Assembly (NCBI GenBank): GCA_047639615.1
Contig: JBLIOL010000153.1
Coordinates: 1-12,563 of the forward strand
DNA: 12,563 nucleotides
From: CAYWNK01 sp047639615
Lineage (GTDB): Bacteria; Planctomycetota; UBA1135; GCA-002686595
Direction: 5' to 3'
Positions 5,944-12,563 of the stretch are shown one piece after another. The notes beneath the pieces are model-generated. The model did not search any database and was not told the origin of the DNA. It was given only the letters and a program-made list of their open reading frames with translations. Each line of letters begins with the position of its first letter. Positions within the stretch are counted from its first letter, which is position 1. A program made the translations under genes and the position numbers.

Positions 5944-7920
5944 ATGCGTCGTCTCCTGCTCGCTTCCACAGCTCTCGGTCTCGCCGGGTTCGCTCAAGCA
6001 CAAACCGCCGTCACCGCCCAAAGGGCTGACCTTCCGAACTTCTCCGGCACCTACAACGCCGCCTCCGGCGAGTTCCTTCCCGGCGTCGGCTCCGCCGAAG
6101 GTGGCAGCTGTGGCCTTGGCCGCGTGTACAACAACACCGCCATCTTCACCGGCTCCTTCTTTGACATCGCTAGCGGCGTCATTCAGATCGACGAAGGTCG
6201 CATCTCTAACATCGCCGATGGCGGCCCCGCGGACGCCTACTCCATCAATGGCTTCACCGTCGCCTACGTCACGAATGTGACCACCGGCGTCGACCTCGAC
6301 TTCACCTTCTGGAACGGTGGCGTTGCCTGCGGCGATCCCGCCATGCAGACCGGCCTCGCCACCAGCCTGAGCTTGACCGATCTCCCGGGCAGCGCCAGTG
6401 GCGGCCTGCAAGCCAATCTGATCTACATCGACCTCACCGGTGGCCTGGAGTTCAACCTGGACGGCGACATCGCTGGCGACTTCTTCACCTGGGGCGTTGA
6501 GGTTGTGGGTCAGGATCCGGTTGCAGGCGACGTCACCGGCCTGTTCATGGCTGGCGATCCTTCCAACTGCGCTGAAGGAGCGGGCATCTTTGCGGACACG
6601 GGCATTGGCTGCAACGGCGCCGGCGCCGGCACCGGCCTGGGTACCCTCGATTCCTTCTACGTTTCCCCCAGCGGCTGCGTCTTCTTCGGCGGCTATCCCG
6701 CCAACCCCTACGCCAGCTTCTACCTGGGGCTGAACTCCGACGCCTCCAACGACGACTCCGGCTCCGCCGCTGACCTCGGTTCCGCCGTGGGCCTCAACGC
6801 AGCCAGCGCCAACACCTGCTGCTACAGCACCAGTGGCACCGACTGTGGCAGCTTCAGCATGGTCCAGGACGCCTGGTACAGCTGGACCGCTCCAACAAGT
6901 AACGACTACACCATCGACACCTTCGGTAGCAGCTACGACACCAAGCTCGCCATCTACGACGACCTACTTGCCTGCGTCGGCACCGACGACGACACCGCTG
7001 GGCTGCAGTCCGAAGTGATCTTCACGGCGACCGCCGGCAGCGTCTACATGATCCAAGCTGGCGGCTTCGGCGGCTGCGGCGACCTGGTTCTAAACATCGA
7101 AGAGACCCCGGTCGACCCCTGCCTCAGCATCGCGGACGACGCCTTCGAGGACAACGACTCGAACGGCGAAGCTAGCGCGGTCGGCAACGGCACCTTCCCT
7201 GGCCTCGTCGCCCACCGCGACGACGACGACCACTTCAGCTCCGTCGTCTGCGCCGGAGACACCATCACCTTTGAAGCTCTCTTCATCGACGCCGACGGCG
7301 ACCTTGACATGAGCCTCACCGATGCTGGTGGCAACGTCCTCGACAGCTCCGGCAGCGTTAGTGACGACGAGCAAGTCTCGTTCACCAACAACACTGGCGG
7401 CTCCGTCGTGGTCATCGCAGAGGTCTTCCTCTGGTCGAACCAAGCTTCGAACTGCGGCGTCTACGACCTCGTGGTCACTGGCTCCTGCAACATCGGTACT
7501 CAGTACTGCGTCCAGAACGCCAACTCCACGGGCAACGTCGCTCAGATCCAGGTTGGTGGTTCGATCATGGCAGCTGCTGGTCAGCTCAGCCTGAGCGCCA
7601 TCAACATGCCCGCAGGCGAGACCGGCTACTTCGTGTGGTCGACCGCTTCCGGCATGATCGACCTGCCCGCCGCTGGCATCAGTGACGGCTTCCTCTGCCT
7701 CGGCAGTGGCAAGGGTCGCTTCAACGCCAGCGCGCTCAGCACCGGCGCAGACGGCAGCTTCACCTTGGACGGAATCGACACCAGCATGATGCCCCAGAGC
7801 ACCCTTGGTTCGATCTCGATCATGAGTGGCGACAGCGGCTACTTCCAGGGCTGGTTCCGCGACGCAGCCGGCGCCAACGGCAACAACTTCACCGACGCAG
7901 CAGTCGTCACGTGGCAGTAG
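5944..7920 (+). CDS. secreted protein with two pre-peptidase C-terminal (PPC) domains and the shared C-terminal domain
   Basis: This 658-residue exported protein has a clear signal peptide (MRRLLLASTALGLAGFAQA, cleavage before Gln20). Residues 20-262 are glycine- and aspartate-rich and match no domain I know. Two PPC-like beta-sandwich domains follow: about 263-387 (DAWYSWTAPTSNDYTIDTFG, then YDTKLAIYDD) and about 393-515 (opening DDAFEDNDSNGEA). PPC domains usually accompany secreted proteases and other exported enzymes, but no catalytic domain is visible here. Residues 518-658 form the C-terminal domain shared with two neighbours. The protein has 16 cysteines and only two lysines, and is strongly acidic. 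The ATG at 5944 has no Shine-Dalgarno sequence. A strong terminator follows at 7958, so the gene is probably monocistronic. A structural, binding or surface role is likelier than catalysis. Confidence 0.88.
   Translation: MRRLLLASTALGLAGFAQAQTAVTAQRADLPNFSGTYNAASGEFLPGVGSAEGGSCGLGRVYNNTAIFTGSFFDIASGVIQIDEGRISNIADGGPADAYSINGFTVAYVTNVTTGVDLDFTFWNGGVACGDPAMQTGLATSLSLTDLPGSASGGLQANLIYIDLTGGLEFNLDGDIAGDFFTWGVEVVGQDPVAGDVTGLFMAGDPSNCAEGAGIFADTGIGCNGAGAGTGLGTLDSFYVSPSGCVFFGGYPANPYASFYLGLNSDASNDDSGSAADLGSAVGLNAASANTCCYSTSGTDCGSFSMVQDAWYSWTAPTSNDYTIDTFGSSYDTKLAIYDDLLACVGTDDDTAGLQSEVIFTATAGSVYMIQAGGFGGCGDLVLNIEETPVDPCLSIADDAFEDNDSNGEASAVGNGTFPGLVAHRDDDDHFSSVVCAGDTITFEALFIDADGDLDMSLTDAGGNVLDSSGSVSDDEQVSFTNNTGGSVVVIAEVFLWSNQASNCGVYDLVVTGSCNIGTQYCVQNANSTGNVAQIQVGGSIMAAAGQLSLSAINMPAGETGYFVWSTASGMIDLPAAGISDGFLCLGSGKGRFNASALSTGADGSFTLDGIDTSMMPQSTLGSISIMSGDSGYFQGWFRDAAGANGNNFTDAAVVTWQ
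7495..7917 (+). other. shared C-terminal domain, copy 2
   Basis: These are residues 518-658 of the PPC protein. The domain runs from GTQYC through MPAGETGYFVWST and GFLCLG to FQGWFRDAAG plus fifteen more residues. Its cysteines fall at domain positions 5 and 68. It is the longest copy, with extra residues in the middle. Confidence 0.85.
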
Positions 7921-7930
7921 TTAACGGCTG

Positions 7931-7945
7931 GGCCGCCTAGCGGCC
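7931..7945 (+). repeat. short hairpin before the terminator
   Basis: GGCCGC and GCGGCC form a perfect 6-bp stem with a three-base loop, eleven bases after the PPC stop codon and just ahead of the main terminator. It may strengthen termination or protect the 3' end. Confidence 0.4.
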
Positions 7946-7957
7946 TACGCAATCAAG

Positions 7958-8000
7958 GCGCCCGCGTTTCCCACTCTGGGAAACGCGGGCGCTTGCTTGT
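7958..8000 (+). terminator. intrinsic terminator of the PPC gene
   Basis: GCGCCCGCGTTTCCC (7958-7972) and its perfect complement (7978-7992) make a 15-bp stem with a five-base loop. It is followed by a T-rich but interrupted tail, TTGCTTGT. It starts 38 bases after the PPC stop codon and separates that gene from the protease gene. Confidence 0.88.
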
Positions 8001-8104
8001 AGCAAGAGGCGATCGTGTGCCTGCATTGCGCGGATCAGCCCCGCTCAGGCCAGGCGATGGTACTTTTGTAGGCCTCCGATTCAGCAAGAGCCAAGACCTT
8101 CCCC

Positions 8105-10477
8105 ATGCGACTTCACACCTTCCTTGCCAGCGCCATCGGCGCCCTCCTGCTCAGTGCAGGTAGCGTCTCCGCGCAGACCTCCGCGCCGCTCTACATCAAC
8201 GTCCCCATGGGACAGGACTCCGGGGAGGTGGCCAACAACGGCCGCAATCCAGAGGTGGTGATCTCCTTCCCCGTGCAAGCCGCGGGGTCCAGCTGGCTGC
8301 GGCTCTACTTCGAGGAAGTCGACCTAGCCGGCGATGTGTTGGCGGGCAATGGCGCCATCTTGCGCATCACCTCCTGGGCGGACGGCGACATTCAGGAGCT
8401 CAACGCACGGCACGTGGGTCAGTGGCAGAACTCAAGCGCCTACATGAACGGCGATACGGTCCAGGTAGAAGTCCTGGCTTTCCCCGGAACAGGCACCTCA
8501 CGCATCAAGCTCAGCTCGGTGGATGCGGGCATCGACGGCGCTGAGGAATCCCAGTGCGGAGCCACCGACGATCGCGTGGCCTCCATGGACCCGCGCGCGG
8601 CCAGGCTGCTCCCCGTGGGTTGCACCGGCTGGCTGATCGATGACTGCTCACACTGCTTCCTCACGGCAGGCCACTGCACGGGCAACATCTCCGTGATCCA
8701 ATTCAATGTCCCCCTCTCCACATCCGGTGGTGGACTCAACAACCCGCCCGCGGCCGACCAGTACGCTCTCGACCCCTCCTCCTTGCAGAGCAATGGCGGC
8801 CAGGGCGTGGGCGACGACTGGGGCTACTTCGGCACCTTCCCGAACGCCGGCACGGGCCTCACCGCAGCCCAAGCGCAGGGCGCCTTCTACATCCTCGGCA
8901 CGCCTCCCGGCCAGACCACCGGCAACGACATCCGCATCACCGGCTACGGCGTGGACGGCGGCACCGCCAACCAAACCCAACAGACCAACGTCGGTCCGCT
9001 GGTCAATCTGAACGGCACATCCATCGGCTATGTGACGGACACAACCGGTGGCAACTCCGGCTCGCCCGTGATCCACGAGCAAACCGGCGACGCGGTGGGC
9101 ATCCACACCCACGGCGGCTGCAGCACTAACGGCACCGGCAACAATTGGGGCACCCAAAGCGTGCACCCGGGCCTACAGGCTGCCCTCGCCAATCCCCAGG
9201 GCGTTTGCCTCGCAGGCGGCCTTAGCTTCGTGGGCACACCTCCTACGATCATCGCTCCGGGCTCTGCCACCACCCTGCAGATAGGCACGAGCGGAACCCC
9301 TGTGGCTGGCACGCAGATGCTTCATTTCCGCCTAAGCGCAGCCGGAATATTCACCACCGTCAGCATGAACCCGGTGGGCAGCGGGGTCTATGAGGCCGAC
9401 CTTCCCGCACTCAGCTGCGGCGATCAGCCGGAATTCTACTTCAGCAGCACGGACACCAGCTGCGGCCTGGCGACCCTGCCTGCCAATGCGCCGATCGACA
9501 CCTATGGCGCCCAGGTCGGCGTCGAAGTACTCAGCTTCTCCGATGACTTCGAGGCCAACCTGGGCTGGACCACGGCAATCCTGGGTGCGAGCACAGGCCA
9601 ATGGGAGCGCGGCGTGCCGGTGAACGACCCCAACTGGGCCTACGACCCCAATTCCGACGCGGACGGCAGTGGCCAGTGCTACCTGACCCAGAACCAAAAC
9701 GGCAACACGGACGTAGATGGCGGATCTGTACGCCTGATCTCACCGGCGCTGGACTTCAGCACCGGCGGCAACCTGCTCTACTCCTACTACCTGAGCCTGA
9801 CCATCGCCGATGGCGTGGATGATCTACTGGTAGAGATGAGCGACAACGGCCTGGCCGGCCCCTGGAGCACGCTCGCGGTCCACGCGGACGGGACCCTGTC
9901 CGCTTGGAGTGACGAGACCATCACACAGGCCGACATCCTGGCCGCCGGCTTGGCGCTCAGCTCCGACATGCGTGTGCGCTTCACCGCATCCGACATCGGC
10001 ACCGCCTCCATCGTCGAGGCTGGCGTGGACGCAGTCAGAGTGGGAACCGTTTCGTGCGGTGGCGCAATCGGTACCAATTACTGTGGCCCCGCTGTGATCA
10101 ACTCCAGCGGTCAGTCTGCCGTGATCTCAGGCACCGGTAGCGCTACAGCCGCAGACAACGATGTCACCCTCCTGGCGAGCGGCCTCCCTACCAACCAGTT
10201 CGGGTACTTCCTGAACAGCCAAACCCAGGGCTTCTCGATGGGCAATCAAGGCAACCTCTGTCTAGCCGGAATGATCGGTCGCTACAGCATGTCCGTGATC
10301 AATTCGGGAGCCTCGGGAACCATGATGCTGGTCCTGGACCTCCCCAACACCCCGACCCCCGCGGGTAACACCAGCATCCTGGCCGGGCAGACCTGGAATT
10401 TCCAGGCCTGGTTCCGCGACCAGAACCCCAACAACTCCTCGAACTTCACCGACGGTCTCAGCGTTAGCTTCAACTAA
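8105..10477 (+). CDS. secreted trypsin-like (S1 family) serine protease with the shared C-terminal domain
   Basis: This 790-residue exported protease has a signal peptide (MRLHTFLASAIGALLLSAGSVSA, cleavage before Gln24). Residues 24-140 are a beta-rich N-terminal domain (WLRLYFEEVDL, WQNSSAYMNGD). The trypsin-like domain covers about 145-370, with catalytic His190 in FLTAGHC, probable Asp238 in DDWGYF and Ser318 in GGNSGSP. It should cleave proteins outside the cytoplasm; specificity is unknown. A beta-sandwich of about 100 residues follows (375-475), then a lectin-like or MAM-like domain beginning DDFEANLGW (480-655), and the shared C-terminal domain (656-790). Only one lysine occurs in the whole chain. 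The start is chosen for the signal peptide; the Shine-Dalgarno signal is poor. A 184-base gap with a terminator precedes the gene, so it has its own promoter. It ends 17 bases before the convergent lipoprotein gene. Confidence 0.92.
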   Translation: MRLHTFLASAIGALLLSAGSVSAQTSAPLYINVPMGQDSGEVANNGRNPEVVISFPVQAAGSSWLRLYFEEVDLAGDVLAGNGAILRITSWADGDIQELNARHVGQWQNSSAYMNGDTVQVEVLAFPGTGTSRIKLSSVDAGIDGAEESQCGATDDRVASMDPRAARLLPVGCTGWLIDDCSHCFLTAGHCTGNISVIQFNVPLSTSGGGLNNPPAADQYALDPSSLQSNGGQGVGDDWGYFGTFPNAGTGLTAAQAQGAFYILGTPPGQTTGNDIRITGYGVDGGTANQTQQTNVGPLVNLNGTSIGYVTDTTGGNSGSPVIHEQTGDAVGIHTHGGCSTNGTGNNWGTQSVHPGLQAALANPQGVCLAGGLSFVGTPPTIIAPGSATTLQIGTSGTPVAGTQMLHFRLSAAGIFTTVSMNPVGSGVYEADLPALSCGDQPEFYFSSTDTSCGLATLPANAPIDTYGAQVGVEVLSFSDDFEANLGWTTAILGASTGQWERGVPVNDPNWAYDPNSDADGSGQCYLTQNQNGNTDVDGGSVRLISPALDFSTGGNLLYSYYLSLTIADGVDDLLVEMSDNGLAGPWSTLAVHADGTLSAWSDETITQADILAAGLALSSDMRVRFTASDIGTASIVEAGVDAVRVGTVSCGGAIGTNYCGPAVINSSGQSAVISGTGSATAADNDVTLLASGLPTNQFGYFLNSQTQGFSMGNQGNLCLAGMIGRYSMSVINSGASGTMMLVLDLPNTPTPAGNTSILAGQTWNFQAWFRDQNPNNSSNFTDGLSVSFN
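10070..10474 (+). other. shared C-terminal domain, copy 3
   Basis: These are residues 656-790 of the serine protease. The domain runs from GTNYC through LPTNQFGYFLNS and GNLCLAG to FQAWFRDQNP plus fifteen more residues. Its cysteines fall at domain positions 5 and 64. Over the last 25 residues it resembles copy 1 (RDQNP) and copy 2 (NFTD) about equally. Confidence 0.85.
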
Positions 10478-10490
10478 CGCGGGGACGCAG

Positions 10491-10534
10491 GCAGCTACTC
10501 CGCCCTGGTCCAAGACCAGGATGTGAGTAGCTGC
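10491..10534. terminator. nested hairpin between convergent genes, probable bidirectional terminator
   Basis: An outer perfect 10-bp stem (GCAGCTACTC at 10491-10500 with GAGTAGCTGC at 10525-10534) encloses an inner perfect 7-bp stem (CCTGGTC/GACCAGG, 10504-10510 and 10514-10520, loop CAA). It begins 13 bases after the protease stop and covers the last codons and stop of the minus-strand lipoprotein gene. Neither strand has a strong T-run, so it could also serve as a 3'-end protecting hairpin. Confidence 0.6.
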
Positions 10535-11028
10535 TTCGGGTCCACTCCGCTCGGTACGTGCACCCACAGTCCGAGCGGTTGGAAGCCGCGCTGCGCCCAG
10601 CTGCCGCGCAACTCATAGCTGGCCTGCTCCACGTCCACCGCGGAGCAGGGCTCCACGAAGACCGGTTGCTCACCGTCGAGTCGCGCGGCGAAGGCCCAGC
10701 CGCTGAGCGGGTCATGCAGGTGCACGACGAAGGCGCGCTCGTCATCGAGCGCATCGGCCGCAGCCCGAAAGGTCAGGCCCACGTGCTGGCCAGCGTCCAA
10801 GGGGCAAGCCATGCCCCGGCGCGCTTCGCGGGCGGCGTTTGGGGCCGGGATGTTGGAGGTCGTTCGGCCGGCTCGCTCCACAACGAAGGCACCTTCGGGA
10901 TCCTCTCCCGCACCAGCCAGGTGCGGGGCCTCCCAGCGGCGCAGCTCACTCGCACGCTCCTTTGTGGCCATCGGCACCGGGGCAGCGCAGGCGACCACCA
11001 ATCCCATCCAGAGCATGCTGTGCTTCAT
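10495..11028 (-). CDS. putative lipoprotein of unknown function
   Basis: I do not recognise this 177-residue protein. The N-terminus MKHSMLWMGLVVACAAP reads as a short lipoprotein signal with lipobox VVAC and lipidated Cys14. The mature part is hydrophilic and beta-rich, with LDAGQHVGLTFRAAADAL (about 77-94), AFVVHLHDPLSGWAFAARLDG and a C-terminal LGLWVHVPSGVDP. These alternating strands suggest a single beta-sandwich, but this is a guess. Two further cysteines could form a disulfide. The start at 11028 is preferred over in-frame 11079 because the longer form would begin inside the upstream CotH gene and bury the lipobox. It follows the CotH stop by 10 bases, so the two are almost certainly co-transcribed and may act together at the cell surface. 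The gene's end lies inside a nested hairpin. Confidence 0.75.
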   Translation of the reverse strand: MKHSMLWMGLVVACAAPVPMATKERASELRRWEAPHLAGAGEDPEGAFVVERAGRTTSNIPAPNAAREARRGMACPLDAGQHVGLTFRAAADALDDERAFVVHLHDPLSGWAFAARLDGEQPVFVEPCSAVDVEQASYELRGSWAQRGFQPLGLWVHVPSGVDPKQLLTSWSWTRAE

Positions 11029-11038
11029 GCCCTGGAGT

Positions 11039-12563
11039 CTAGTAGTTGGCCTTGGAACGCATAATGCCCTTGGCGTCAAACAGCTGAACGCTGCCTGGGC
11101 TCGTGAGCAAGGACTCGTACGGACCGATCACGAACAGGCTCTGGCCACCGGAAGGTCCCGTGGCGCGAGCCCGGAAGCTAGCCACATCAGGCGACAGAAA
11201 GAGCTTCCCGCCGGCCTCGATCACCGTGCCCATGGGGAAGGTGAACTGAACTCCGCCCTGCAACTGGTAGCCCGACAGGTCCATGGCGAAGGAGCTGAAG
11301 TTACTGAGCAGGAGGTACTCCTCAGCCTGGTTGCCCGAGACCGGATCCACGTCGCTAGCGCTGAAGTACAGGCGCCCCGCGATCGGCTCCGGATCCGGCA
11401 GCTCGCCGCCACCGGCCAAGGTCATCTTCGTATAGAGGTGGTTACGCCGCTTAACCACGTAGTTGCTGATCATGCGGTCCTTCGCATCGAGGAAGGAGCG
11501 CGGCGTGGCCCAAGTCGGCACACCCCAGCGGGCAGCGTCCAAGACCACGTCCGCAGCCATGTGCGTGTGCCATTGCTCGATGATGCTCTCCAGGTAGTAG
11601 CTACCTGGCGCGCCACCAGGCACTTCAAGGACTTCATCACAGACCGTGCGCAGGCGCCGCAGGTACATCGCTCGCAGGCGCGGGTTCCCGTAGACACGAT
11701 TGATCAAGCGATTCCAAGGTCCGTCGATCTTTGGGTGGGCCGAGTCGCCGAAGAAGATGTGGCTCTGATCCCCATGTCCCGACCAGAGCTTGTCGTTGAG
11801 CACGCCGCCACTCGGGCTGTAATTGCGCCCCCAGGTCAGGTCCTTGTCCCAGGGCAGGAAGGACCACTCCCCATCTCCATCACTGTCGCGATAGAGGTAG
11901 TAGTTCTTGGCGACGTGATCGTTGTCGTGAATCAGCCATGTGGCAACCAGGTAGCTGAGCACCTCGGGCACGTCCAAGTTGTCGAAGAGGTAGGCCTCCA
12001 TGCCGGGACCACCCAGGGACAGTGCATTGCGCAGCGCAATCAAGTCCGCATTGCCTTCCCATGTACGCGTGATCTTCTCCGCTCCGCCGACGGTGTTCAT
12101 CATGCTGTACAGCTTGTACAGAGCGCCGTTCGGATCGCGCCCCAGGCGCTCGAGCAGGAAACGATCGGGCTCCTCCACAAAGGTCTGCACGGAGAAGAAG
12201 TCGCCGTTCTGCTGCATGCGTAGGGGCCAGGACTTCGAACCCGGGCAGCCCAGCGCCGCGTACATGTCGTAGGACAGTACCTGCCGCATGTGGGCCTTAT
12301 CCGCCCAATGGGTATTGATGTTGGCCTCGTCGATCTCCAAACCGAGCGCATCGATGGGCGGCCGGTGGGCGGAGTTGAAGTCGAACTTGTAGCTCTTGCG
12401 CGGGTAGAACAGGGAGCTGCTTCCGCGCACGTGCACGTCTACGTTGTCGTAGAACTCGCCTTCGATCCATAGGGAACAGCGCGTGCCCTGCTGCGTGTTG
12501 GCCGCCGGCGGGCTCTGCACGAACCACTCCCAGACCGGCAGGTTGGATTGAACCGCTGGGTCT
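11039..12563 (-). CDS. CotH kinase-like protein with C-terminal lamin-tail domain (partial)
   Basis: The reading frame runs off the right edge, so the N-terminus is missing; 507 complete codons are visible. The first ~320 residues match the CotH family: a strand with LWIEGEFYDNVDVHVRGSSS, then RKSYKFDF, and later HDNDHVAKNYYLY and PWDKDLTWG (acidic DKD encoded at about 11840-11848). CotH proteins are atypical protein kinases first known from Bacillus spore coats and are common in secreted proteins of non-spore-formers. The last ~110 residues resemble a lamin-tail domain (EEYLLLSNFSSFAMDLSGYQ, then a FTFPMGTVIEAGGKLFLS stretch), an Ig-like fold often attached to secreted proteins. An in-frame GTG at 12520 is not a start, because coding similarity to CotH begins before it. 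Signal peptide and full length cannot be judged. It is followed at 10 bases by a lipoprotein gene. Confidence 0.87.
   Translation of the reverse strand, partial: DPAVQSNLPVWEWFVQSPPAANTQQGTRCSLWIEGEFYDNVDVHVRGSSSLFYPRKSYKFDFNSAHRPPIDALGLEIDEANINTHWADKAHMRQVLSYDMYAALGCPGSKSWPLRMQQNGDFFSVQTFVEEPDRFLLERLGRDPNGALYKLYSMMNTVGGAEKITRTWEGNADLIALRNALSLGGPGMEAYLFDNLDVPEVLSYLVATWLIHDNDHVAKNYYLYRDSDGDGEWSFLPWDKDLTWGRNYSPSGGVLNDKLWSGHGDQSHIFFGDSAHPKIDGPWNRLINRVYGNPRLRAMYLRRLRTVCDEVLEVPGGAPGSYYLESIIEQWHTHMAADVVLDAARWGVPTWATPRSFLDAKDRMISNYVVKRRNHLYTKMTLAGGGELPDPEPIAGRLYFSASDVDPVSGNQAEEYLLLSNFSSFAMDLSGYQLQGGVQFTFPMGTVIEAGGKLFLSPDVASFRARATGPSGGQSLFVIGPYESLLTSPGSVQLFDAKGIMRSKANY

Noticed and set aside
3070..10477. 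PEP-CTERM, LPXTG or autotransporter tails on the three secreted proteins
   Set aside because: None has a C-terminal hydrophobic helix with a basic end, a sortase motif or a predicted membrane barrel.
10811..12223. A 470-codon open frame on the plus strand opposite the CotH gene
   Set aside because: It lies across two well-supported minus-strand genes, has no recognisable domain, and such antisense frames are expected in GC-rich DNA.
1..12563. Mobile elements, CRISPR arrays, tRNA or rRNA genes
   Set aside because: No transposase or integrase, no regularly spaced repeats, and no tRNA or rRNA signature sequence was seen on either strand.

Overview
The window is GC-rich bacterial chromosome with tightly packed genes. 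Three things point to a Planctomycetota-like bacterium, probably marine or free-living: a block of very large, modular, cysteine-containing secreted proteins (FG-GAP repeats, pre-peptidase C-terminal domains, a trypsin-like protease), a CotH protein with a lamin-tail domain, and a zinc-less archaeal-type ProRS. This placement is inferred from protein style; no rRNA or other marker is present. I see no tRNA, rRNA, CRISPR array, insertion sequence or phage gene.

Left part (1-3056) is housekeeping. A minus-strand DUF1858-like/rhodanese fusion is divergent from a plus-strand run of proline--tRNA ligase (proS), a YchJ-type SEC-C protein starting with GTG, and an unrecognised 89-residue protein. 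The last three are closely spaced and probably co-transcribed.

Middle part (3070-10477) is an extracellular-protein block. On the minus strand are a seven-repeat FG-GAP protein and a DUF6265-like lipoprotein. On the plus strand, after a 338-base divergent intergenic region, are a two-PPC-domain secreted protein and a secreted trypsin-like serine protease. The FG-GAP, PPC and protease proteins share no N-terminal architecture, yet all end in the same 134-141 residue C-terminal domain. It has two conserved cysteines and an FQxW[FY]RD motif exactly 25 residues from the end. It is not a PEP-CTERM, LPXTG or other hydrophobic sorting tail. This shared module is the most interesting signal here, and a sorting, anchoring or assembly role is a reasonable but unproven idea.

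Right part (10495-12563) is a minus-strand pair: a CotH kinase-like protein with a C-terminal lamin-tail domain, whose N-terminus lies beyond the window, followed 10 bases later by a small unrecognised lipoprotein. It converges on the protease gene across a nested hairpin.

Regulatory DNA stands out in several places: a perfect 16-bp-arm inverted repeat in the leader of the FG-GAP gene, a 16-bp palindrome in the 5606-5943 divergent region, a clear 15-bp-stem terminator after the PPC gene, and the nested hairpin at 10491-10534.
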